Notes under the pieces: model-generated
The model's database searches: none
What the model was told of the DNA's origin: nothing
The model's input: the letters and a program-made list of their open reading frames with translations, nothing else
Translations under genes and position numbers: made by a program
In this document: one piece after another, positions 1 to 5,018 of the stretch
Layout of the letters: every line of letters begins with the position of its first letter
How positions within the stretch are numbered: the first letter of the stretch is position 1
Source: Candidatus Cloacimonadota bacterium
GTDB lineage: Bacteria > Cloacimonadota > Cloacimonadia > Cloacimonadales > JAJBBL01
Direction of reading: 5' to 3'
Length of the DNA stretch: 5,018 bases
Assembly (NCBI GenBank): GCA_020532365.1
Contig: JAJBBL010000014.1
Location: 1 to 5,018 of the forward strand

Positions 1-988
1 GAAAGGTTATTCCCTGTCTTAAAGCACTCAAAACTGTATCAGCTGCTTTTAATCCAGCAGTATGTAGTTCTATCACAGGGCGGGCGCCTAAATAGCCGAA
101 GGTTTTACTCATTCGCCTTGGGTATCCGTCATATTGAGGGTAACAGAAGAGGTTATTGTTTACAAGATATTGATAATCTACTCCTCCCGCCAGATGGATA
201 ACTTTAGCTGAAGGAGTGTACTTATGTAGCCATTCCGCATCTATTACCCCTTTGTCGCCAACGATGTACCCTTCATTTGTGTAGTCGGCCACTATTATCC
301 CATCTACAAGTTCTTCAGAGGTGCGATACGATCTTACATCTTCAGCCTTTATTACCACAGGGTTCGCTCCAACTACCTTCAACACCTTTTCTATTTTGAT
401 GCTAAACTTGTCCTCTCCGACTATAATAAATCTGTTGCCATAAACTTCAAGCCCCGTTTCAAAGAGTAGCTTCAAAATCAACGCTCCCACATAATCAAAA
501 ATATTCTTAATCTCTGACTCTTCGTTAACACCAACTATCGGTATCTCATTACTCTGACAGTAGGTAAAATCAATATCTTCAGGCCTAACTTCCCAAACCT
601 CACACATTGCAGCGACTACAGGCTTTCGCTTCATTTTAGACAACAGTTTGTCATTTATAGGCCTTACAAAGCCGAGGTTGGTAACTATATCCACCTTCTC
701 AATACAGGGTGAATCTAAAGTATCGATCACCTTTATCCGATCTTTAACACCATACATATCGGCCAATTCCAGAAGATTGTTTATAACGTCATCTTTTTTG
801 CCATACTTCGAGTCTTTAGCTATCGCAAGCGCTTTTCCACCGGAGAGAGCTATGATCAGTGGTGTAACAACAAAGTGGCTACTTGCGGCCTCTGTTAGCA
901 CGGTTACTTCTGAAAGGTTGAGCTCAAACAGCTTAATAGTCTCTTCTATTATTCTTTTGATCACAACCAAGTTGTTTTTATCAGCCAT
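1..988 (-). CDS. SAH hydrolase/2-hydroxyacid dehydrogenase-like protein of unknown function in a sugar gene cluster (3' end outside window)
   Basis: The frame is open from an ATG at 988-986 to the left edge, giving 329 residues without a stop, so the C-terminus is missing. I know of no assigned reaction. Visible blocks are TEAASS (32-37) followed by VTP (41-43), DSKYG (59-63), TNLGFVRPI (103-111), MCEVWEVRPEDID (128-140), GVNEE (153-157) and LEVYGNR (180-186). A second half, about 187-329, resembles the NAD domain of S-adenosylhomocysteine hydrolase or 2-hydroxyacid dehydrogenases: VGEDKF at 190-195 sits where a glycine-rich loop would be, DGIIVADYTNEG is at 229-240, VIHLAGGVD at 263-271, and LGARPVIELHTAGLKAAD at 300-317. 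The classical GxGxxG loop is absent, so NAD binding is uncertain. From memory, similar proteins occur in polysaccharide loci, usually annotated as hypothetical. The start overlaps the aminotransferase gene by 8 nt and has no strong Shine-Dalgarno, which suggests translational coupling. I am confident the gene is real and unsure of its function. Confidence 0.85.
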   Translation of the reverse strand, partial: MADKNNLVVIKRIIEETIKLFELNLSEVTVLTEAASSHFVVTPLIIALSGGKALAIAKDSKYGKKDDVINNLLELADMYGVKDRIKVIDTLDSPCIEKVDIVTNLGFVRPINDKLLSKMKRKPVVAAMCEVWEVRPEDIDFTYCQSNEIPIVGVNEESEIKNIFDYVGALILKLLFETGLEVYGNRFIIVGEDKFSIKIEKVLKVVGANPVVIKAEDVRSYRTSEELVDGIIVADYTNEGYIVGDKGVIDAEWLHKYTPSAKVIHLAGGVDYQYLVNNNLFCYPQYDGYPRRMSKTFGYLGARPVIELHTAGLKAADTVLSALRQGITF

Positions 989-2090
989 TGAATTCTTTGA
1001 TTGCATTAATTACGTAAGCCACATCTTCTTCATTGATATGGTGTCCAATTGGAATCACTAACCCTTGTGAATATGCTTTCCAGGCGTTAGGAAATTGCTT
1101 TCTGTAGCATACCTCATCCCGTTTGAGATACCCTAATTCTGGCAGGAATTGCGCACCGTTGTTACACTCAACACCTTTACTTCTCAGAAACTCTCTTAAC
1201 CGATCACGCTTGCCGTTTTTCACAACAATTTGATAAGACTGATATGTATGTTTAATGTCATCGTTTGGCAAAGGGAGTTCAAGCCATTCAAGCTGTTTTA
1301 AGCCTTCGTTATAAAGAGCGGCCTGTTTTTTTCTGACGTTAATAAAGTGGTGTAGCTCTTTTAGTTGATCTATCCCTAACAGGGCTTGGATTTCGGGCAT
1401 TCTATAGTTAAGGCCGGCTAAAATAAAGTTTTCATTGTTAGCACCGCCGAGAGAGCCATGGCTTCTTAAACGTCTTAAATCTTCTGCTATTTGTGGGTCT
1501 GTGGTTACCAGTGCACCCCCTTCACCTGTAGTAATGATTTTCCTCGGATGAAAACTAAAGCAGCCGATGTCACCAAAAGTACCTGCTGGCTTTTCTTTAT
1601 ATTCACTACCCAAAGCACAGGCTGCATCTTCAACCACTCTCAGTTGATATTTGTTAGCTATCTGCATCAGAGTCGTCATCTTAGTCATAGAGCCAAACTC
1701 GTGAACAGGCATAATTGCAACCGTTTTATCGGTGATGACTGACTCCACTTTAAGGACGTCTATACAGAAATTTCTCTCTTCTATATCGACAAAGATAGGG
1801 ATAGCCCCGCTTACCCTGACTACGTTCACAGTGGCAGCAAATGAATATGCTGGTAGAATTACTTCATCACCGGCACCGATACCCAAGCTTAAAAGCGCTA
1901 AATGTAAGGCTGCAGTCCCTGAAGAGACCGCTATTGCATAAGTACCGTTGAGACACTCTGATAGAGCTTCTTCAAAAGACTTAACATTTTTCCCCTGTAC
2001 TAAGTAGCCCTCCTCTAACAAGCTTTGCAGGCTTTTGTAAAGAGTCTGGCTAAACTCCGGTTTAGCGAGCCTTATTGTTTTTTGAACCAT
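981..2090 (-). CDS. DegT/DnrJ/EryC1/StrS family PLP-dependent sugar aminotransferase
   Basis: This 369-residue fold-type I aminotransferase has the normal length for its family. It is expected to transfer an amino group, usually from glutamate, to a keto-sugar nucleotide in the cytoplasm. Visible landmarks are SSGTAALHLAL (56-66, PLP phosphate binding), AYSFAATVN (81-89), EDAACALG (154-161, with Asp155 expected to pair with the pyridine nitrogen), SFHPRK (179-184, with Lys184 as the predicted Schiff-base lysine) and TTGEGG (187-192), then NYRMPEIQALLG (228-239). Keeping Lys184 argues for an aminotransferase rather than a ColD-type dehydratase, where it is His. Cys158 occupies the spot that is Gln or His in many characterised members; the EDAACALG plus SFHPRK combination marks a common subgroup with no substrate I can name. 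The start fits the family N-terminus (IRLAKPEF, residues 6-13). It lies inside the end of the SDR gene (19 nt overlap) without a clear ribosome site, so coupling is likely. Sugar position and stereochemistry are unknown. Confidence 0.95.
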   Translation of the reverse strand: MVQKTIRLAKPEFSQTLYKSLQSLLEEGYLVQGKNVKSFEEALSECLNGTYAIAVSSGTAALHLALLSLGIGAGDEVILPAYSFAATVNVVRVSGAIPIFVDIEERNFCIDVLKVESVITDKTVAIMPVHEFGSMTKMTTLMQIANKYQLRVVEDAACALGSEYKEKPAGTFGDIGCFSFHPRKIITTGEGGALVTTDPQIAEDLRRLRSHGSLGGANNENFILAGLNYRMPEIQALLGIDQLKELHHFINVRKKQAALYNEGLKQLEWLELPLPNDDIKHTYQSYQIVVKNGKRDRLREFLRSKGVECNNGAQFLPELGYLKRDEVCYRKQFPNAWKAYSQGLVIPIGHHINEEDVAYVINAIKEFNG

Positions 2091-3022
2091 TCGGCAGTCC
2101 GTAAAATACCCTCTTCGAGGTCTACTTGAGGCGCAAAACCTAAAATTTCTTTAGCTTTTTGCACAGCCGGTACTCGAAGCTCTATATCGGCAGACAAAGG
2201 TGGCTTAAATATTATTTTAGATTTAGATTCCAGGATACGGCATACAGTTTGGGCAAGTCCGTAAATTGTAAGTACTGTTCTCTCGTTTCCGATGTTAAAC
2301 GAATGCCCTATTGCACTCTTTTGCTCGATACATTTTAGAAGCCCGTCAACAAAGTCGTCTACGTAGCACCAAGCCCTTATTTGTGTACCGTCACCATAGA
2401 TATAGATATCTTCATCATTCAAGGCTCTTTTGATAAAGATTTGCATAGCCCCTTCACCTGTTTGACCGGGTCCATACACATTAAAAGGTCGTATGATTAC
2501 TGCCGGTACGCCAAATTCTTTATAGTAAGCCATAGAGAGATGTTCTGCCGCTAATTTGCTTACGCTATACGTCCAGCGTGCCTCTCCTGCAGAGCCTGTA
2601 ACCATATTGTCGTCCTCAGTAGTTTTGAACGCTTTATTGCCGAAAACCTCTGAAGTCGAAAAATCTATATATCGCTCAATTCCACCTATCTTTTTGACAG
2701 CTTCTAAAACGTTAGCCGTTCCAAGGAGGTTAACTCTCATAGTTAGGGTCGGCTCTTTTATCACGGTATCGATCCCGGCGATAGCTGCAGCGTGAACGAC
2801 AATATCGGAGCCTTGCATAGCTGTAACTAATGACTGATAGTCAAGCACATCACCTTTTATAACAGTAAGGTTTGCGTGTGACATAATGCCAGACGTAGAT
2901 AGCGTATCTCTTCGAAAGTTATCATAAGCGACTATTTGGTTATGTTCTAAGAGCTGTTTTGCGAGTGCATTTGCAATAAAACCAGCCCCACCAGTGATAA
3001 ATATTTTCTTCCCTTTTATCAT
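2072..3022 (-). CDS. NAD-dependent nucleotide-sugar epimerase/dehydratase (extended SDR)
   Basis: This 316-residue extended short-chain dehydrogenase should act on a nucleotide-activated sugar in the cytoplasm through a 4-keto intermediate. An N-terminal Rossmann fold is shown by ITGGAGFIA (9-17), the acidic residue Asp34 in VAYDNF (31-36) that suits NAD over NADP, GDVLD (57-61) and HAAA (77-80). The catalytic region has STSEVFG (122-128) and YSVSK (152-156, Tyr152 and Lys156). Substrate-side blocks are RPFNVYGPGQ (178-187), IYGDGTQIRAWCYVDDFVDG (208-227) and FNIGNE (242-247). Position 17, normally the third glycine of GxxGxxG, is alanine. STSEV resembles the T-S/D-E triads of RmlB dehydratases and ArnA-type decarboxylases as well as the epimerase motif, so epimerase, dehydratase and decarboxylase all stay open. 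The ATG is the first possible start, as an in-frame TAG lies 9 nt upstream, and it has a strong ribosome site. The gene overlaps the aminotransferase, its probable pathway partner, by 19 nt. Confidence 0.93.
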   Translation of the reverse strand: MIKGKKIFITGGAGFIANALAKQLLEHNQIVAYDNFRRDTLSTSGIMSHANLTVIKGDVLDYQSLVTAMQGSDIVVHAAAIAGIDTVIKEPTLTMRVNLLGTANVLEAVKKIGGIERYIDFSTSEVFGNKAFKTTEDDNMVTGSAGEARWTYSVSKLAAEHLSMAYYKEFGVPAVIIRPFNVYGPGQTGEGAMQIFIKRALNDEDIYIYGDGTQIRAWCYVDDFVDGLLKCIEQKSAIGHSFNIGNERTVLTIYGLAQTVCRILESKSKIIFKPPLSADIELRVPAVQKAKEILGFAPQVDLEEGILRTAEWFKKQ

Positions 3023-3026
3023 TATT

Positions 3027-3033
3027 CTCCTCT
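3027..3033 (-). promoter_or_regulatory. Strong ribosome binding site of the SDR gene
   Basis: Read on the minus strand, AGAGGAG stands 4 nt before the ATG at 3022. It matches the Shine-Dalgarno consensus well and fixes the start of the SDR gene. It is much stronger than anything in front of the two overlapping genes downstream, consistent with ribosomes loading here and re-initiating at the overlaps. Confidence 0.75.
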
Positions 3034-3056
3034 ATAATCAAATGCCAGCCATAGGG

Positions 3057-3746
3057 TTAGCTCAGGATGAGCCTCTCCCCATTCTCTTTTAACCAACGTC
3101 TCTTTACTTTATAGTCAGGACATAGCTCTTCGACTTTATCCCAAAAGCACTTGGAGTGATTTTTAATTTCCAAGTGTACCAGTTCGTGGATAATCACGTA
3201 GTCTATGACTTCGGTTGGAGCCATCAACAGTCTCCAGTTAAAGCAAAGAGATCCTTTAACGCTACAAGAGCCCCATCTTTGTTTGGCGTTGGTAACCTTT
3301 ATGCTCGTATACTGGTATCCGTATTGTTTTGCCAGTTTTTCCGTCTTGTGTGAAATATAGTTGAAAGCCTCTTTTTTATACCATTCTTCTAACTTTTCTG
3401 GCATCTTTCTCTTAAATTTAAAAGGGATAAGAAGAGCCTCTTCTCGTCTAATTTCATTTATAGAGTCAACATATCTGATAGGAAGCTTAAGTCCACAGAT
3501 ATACACCTCTCTCCCCTCTTCAAAGTGGAGTGACTCTTTGTATTTCTTGAGCTCTTCAAACTCTATCAACTTCTTCTCAATCCAATCTCTATTCTTTATC
3601 ATCACGGTCACTATGTCTTCTATTGTGCAAACATGCGGAGCCTTAATATATAGTTTACCGTCCTTCGAAACAGAGAGTGATATTGTTTTACGGTTAGACT
3701 TAGTTAGCTTATAGCCGGTCTCAAAAATGTTACTTTTCTTCGTCAC
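3057..3746 (-). CDS. YgjP/DUF45-type zinc metallopeptidase (M48/SprT-like)
   Basis: This 229-residue protein belongs to the YgjP (DUF45, SprT/WSS1-like gluzincin) family. The zinc site is HELVH (187-191, His187, His191 and catalytic Glu188) followed by NH at 196-197, with His197 the probable third ligand. Other family blocks are QRWGSCS (156-162), NWRL (170-173) and the C-terminal FW..V..LCPDYK..R.WLK region (201-220). The N-terminal portion, about 13-60, carries the usual strand-rich segment (KLTKSNRKTISLSVSKDG) before the helical linker. There is no signal peptide or membrane segment, so it should be cytosolic. The in vivo substrate of the family is not established; a DNA-protein crosslink role, as for SprT/Wss1 relatives, is only an analogy. 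The start is GTG at 3746, since an in-frame TGA lies 15 nt upstream and no ATG occurs before residue 49. It sits 21 nt after the envelope gene and 34 nt before the SDR gene. Confidence 0.93.
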   Translation of the reverse strand: MTKKSNIFETGYKLTKSNRKTISLSVSKDGKLYIKAPHVCTIEDIVTVMIKNRDWIEKKLIEFEELKKYKESLHFEEGREVYICGLKLPIRYVDSINEIRREEALLIPFKFKRKMPEKLEEWYKKEAFNYISHKTEKLAKQYGYQYTSIKVTNAKQRWGSCSVKGSLCFNWRLLMAPTEVIDYVIIHELVHLEIKNHSKCFWDKVEELCPDYKVKRRWLKENGERLILS

Positions 3747-3752
3747 AGGTTG

Positions 3753-3756
3753 CCTT
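3753..3756 (-). promoter_or_regulatory. Ribosome binding site supporting the GTG start of the metallopeptidase
   Basis: On the minus strand, AAGG lies 6 nt ahead of the GTG at 3746. It is short, but the spacing is right. With the in-frame TGA at 3764-3762 it leaves the GTG as the sensible start. Confidence 0.5.
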
Positions 3757-3767
3757 AGTCTTCAACT

Positions 3768-4424
3768 TTATTTTTTGAAGTAATAGGTAGCTTTGAGTAG
3801 GGGTAGGATGAGCAAATCCCCTGTATTTTCGAGAGGTCTGAACCCACCAATCTCCCAGGCCATTTGACCCGACCTTACTCTTAACCCTAAGGTCAAAAGC
3901 CCATCAAAACTGTAATCACTGGCTGTAACGGCATTAGCATACTCTATCATCAGTGACACGTTTTGAGTTACATCATAACGATAACCGGTTAGTATAACTA
4001 CATCGTTTGCACTCTCTTCGCCGTTAGTAGCCCACATCAAAGAGACGTGCCCACTATTAGAGATACTCTTTCCAATACTAACGACATTGCCTATTAGAAA
4101 AAGCTGAGCCCGCGGAGTGTACGATGTATGCAATGAAGATGCCAAATACTCGTTTTGGAAGTAGTTGTGCTTAATCCCCAACGAGGTAGTTTCAAGAAAC
4201 CCTTTAGTCGCCGGAAACATCGTAAACGCTGCCAGATGCGTATTATACCCCACAGAATAAACGTAGTTTAAGAGAAATAACTCATAGTCTGTAAAGTATG
4301 CATCACCTTTTGGCATCACATATGCAGTCGGCATCAAAAGAAGCTCGTGATCCCCCACTTGATAGTCAACTGCTATAAGCAAAATCGGTAAAAGCAATAG
4401 TGCTAACAGGAGTGCTGTTTTCAT
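3768..4424 (-). CDS. Probable outer-membrane beta-barrel/envelope protein with signal peptide
   Basis: This is a 218-residue exported protein of a family I cannot name. Residues 1-18 form a signal peptide: one Lys, then an uninterrupted Leu/Ile/Ala-rich core, with cleavage plausible near Ala18. The mature part alternates hydrophobic and polar residues in short segments, many with aromatics at the ends (for example 43-54, 105-114, 126-132, 142-149, 155-162, 176-183, 188-194 and 206-216), as in a small beta-barrel of perhaps 8-10 strands; the strand count is my estimate. It ends in TYYFKK, so the aromatic C-terminal signature for BAM insertion is present but followed by two lysines. The opening of the mature protein (LLLMPTAYVMPKGDAYFTDYELF, 28-50, split by glycine) looks like the first hairpin. 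There are only two cysteine-free halves and no lipobox. It follows the secreted sorting-domain gene by 15 nt and has a good ribosome site. The function could be a porin, an adhesion factor or a structural protein. Confidence 0.8.
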   Translation of the reverse strand: MKTALLLALLLLPILLIAVDYQVGDHELLLMPTAYVMPKGDAYFTDYELFLLNYVYSVGYNTHLAAFTMFPATKGFLETTSLGIKHNYFQNEYLASSLHTSYTPRAQLFLIGNVVSIGKSISNSGHVSLMWATNGEESANDVVILTGYRYDVTQNVSLMIEYANAVTASDYSFDGLLTLGLRVRSGQMAWEIGGFRPLENTGDLLILPLLKATYYFKK

Positions 4425-4428
4425 CGCA

Positions 4429-4438
4429 CACCCCCTTT
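4429..4438 (-). promoter_or_regulatory. Ribosome binding site of the envelope-protein gene
   Basis: On the minus strand, AAAGGGGGTG precedes the ATG at 4424 by 4 nt. It differs from the AAGGAGGTG consensus by one base. It fills nearly all of the 15-nt spacer after the upstream stop, leaving no room for a terminator or promoter and favouring co-transcription with the secreted-protein gene. Confidence 0.65.
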
Positions 4439-4439
4439 T

Positions 4440-5018
4440 TTATCGATAATATAAGATTTTTTTGATCTCTTGGTAGTTAGAAGATTGATATTTAAGCAAG
4501 TAAAGTCCGCTAACGACCTGTTGGTTATTTTCTGACTCCCAATTCCACTGGATATTATGCAGCCCTGCATCTGTATAGCCGTTATATAGCTCTTTTATAA
4601 GCTGGCCTTTAATATTATAGATTTTGATGCTAACATTAGTCGGCTCACTATTCTCGTACTCAATTGTTAAAGCATTACTTCTACTTATTTTGTTTTCAAT
4701 AAAGGGATTAGGATAGACTCTCACGCTGTTTTGCGGAACTATGGGAACAGTGTCGACATCGGACTCAATAGTCACAAAATGATATACTGGTGACCATTCA
4801 CTCTCCCCCCCTTCATTAACAGATTTTACACGCCAATAATAGACTGTATCCTCATCCAGATAAGGTATCGAGTAGCTATTTGTTTCGAGTACGCTTGGCA
4901 CTCGGATGATATGCGTAAAGCTTTGATCGAATCCAACTGTTAGCTGATAATACTCAGCTCCATAAACATCTTCCCATTCCAAAGTAATATGATCATCATA
5001 GATATGCTCGCCTATACC
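4440..5018 (-). CDS. Secreted protein, FN3-like domain plus type IX C-terminal sorting domain (5' end outside window)
   Basis: The frame is open to the right edge, giving 192 residues that are the C-terminus of a larger protein. Numbering from the edge, residues 11-84 look like a fibronectin type III domain: ITLEWEDVYGAEYYQL (11-26), then the diagnostic VYYWRVKSVNEGGESEWSP (59-77) and a closing HFVT (80-83). A short linker with DTVPIVP leads to VYPNPF (101-106), the typical opening of a type IX sorting domain. There follow LTIEYE (117-122), VSIKIYNIKGQLIKEL (129-144), AGLHNIQWN (151-159), SGLYLLKY (170-177) and the terminal KKILYYR (186-192). In type IX systems this domain takes cargo through the outer membrane and is usually removed as the protein is anchored at the surface. 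A FlgD-like Ig fold is the main alternative reading, as it shares this pattern. The TTG at 4982 is not a real start: it encodes Leu13 inside a strand. The catalytic or adhesive part lies outside the window. Confidence 0.88.
   Translation of the reverse strand, partial: GIGEHIYDDHITLEWEDVYGAEYYQLTVGFDQSFTHIIRVPSVLETNSYSIPYLDEDTVYYWRVKSVNEGGESEWSPVYHFVTIESDVDTVPIVPQNSVRVYPNPFIENKISRSNALTIEYENSEPTNVSIKIYNIKGQLIKELYNGYTDAGLHNIQWNWESENNQQVVSGLYLLKYQSSNYQEIKKILYYR

Noticed and set aside
648..1061. Plus-strand open frame of 137 codons across the junction of the two left-hand genes
   Set aside because: It lies antisense to two well-supported minus-strand genes, and its translation is low-complexity Ser/Leu/Ile-rich with no domain. 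Other plus-strand frames at 1491-1742, 1732-1941, 2556-2795, 3156-3353 and 3361-3714 are rejected for the same reason.
3023..3056. Separate promoter for the sugar genes in the 34-nt gap after the metallopeptidase gene
   Set aside because: A TATAG-like stretch exists, but it overlaps the ribosome site and no matching -35 element is convincing. A promoter inside the metallopeptidase gene cannot be excluded from sequence alone.
4425..4439. Terminator or promoter between the secreted-protein and envelope genes
   Set aside because: The 15-nt spacer has no inverted repeat. It is a run of A followed by a run of G that serves as the ribosome site of the next gene.
4440..4442. In-frame readthrough fusion of the secreted protein with the envelope protein
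   Set aside because: The TAA at 4442-4440 is in the same frame as the envelope gene, but that gene has its own ribosome site, ATG and signal peptide, and the sorting domain ends normally before the stop.
4980..4982. TTG as start codon of the sorting-domain gene
   Set aside because: The frame stays open to the window edge and the upstream residues (ITLEW) complete the first strand of the FN3 domain, so this codon is an internal leucine.
1..5018. CRISPR array, tRNA or rRNA gene, insertion sequence or phage element
   Set aside because: I saw no spaced direct repeats, cloverleaf, conserved rRNA segment, transposase motif or terminal inverted repeats, and nearly every base is used by the six protein genes.

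Overview
The window looks like a chromosomal piece from a Gram-negative bacterium of the FCB type (Fibrobacteres-Chlorobi-Bacteroidetes and relatives; a Cloacimonetes-like lineage would fit). Two observations support this. The right-hand gene ends in what looks like a type IX secretion (Por/Spr) C-terminal sorting domain behind a fibronectin type III-like domain, and the next gene encodes a small signal-peptide-bearing, beta-rich, probable outer-membrane protein. The assignment is an inference from protein architecture, with no rRNA or marker gene in view.

All six genes lie on the minus strand and are read from right to left. They are packed so tightly that almost no non-coding DNA remains, and no gene-free stretch exceeds about 35 bases. 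In order of transcription they are: (1) 5018-4440, the C-terminal part of a secreted protein with FN3 and sorting domains, whose start lies outside the window; (2) 4424-3768, a probable beta-barrel or envelope protein; (3) 3746-3057, a YgjP/DUF45-type zinc metallopeptidase with a GTG start; (4) 3022-2072, an extended short-chain dehydrogenase/reductase (SDR) acting on nucleotide sugars; (5) 2090-981, a DegT/DnrJ/EryC1/StrS PLP-dependent sugar aminotransferase; (6) 988-1, the N-terminal 329 residues of a protein resembling S-adenosylhomocysteine hydrolase or 2-hydroxyacid dehydrogenase, running off the left edge.

The last three genes overlap head to tail (19 nt, then 8 nt). They read as a translationally coupled sugar-modification module: an SDR would make a keto-sugar nucleotide, the aminotransferase would aminate it, and the third protein, with a degenerate nucleotide-binding region, would do something unassigned. 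The likely end product is an amino-deoxysugar for a surface glycan such as O-antigen, capsule or the lipopolysaccharide that anchors type IX cargo; the exact sugar cannot be read from the sequence. The upstream genes share the direction and short spacers (15, 21 and 34 nt), so one transcript is possible, but functional linkage of the envelope and peptidase genes to the sugar genes is unproven.

I see no rRNA, tRNA, CRISPR array, insertion sequence, phage gene or convincing terminator. The most interesting item is the left-edge gene, a recognisable but functionally unassigned family coupled to a sugar aminotransferase.
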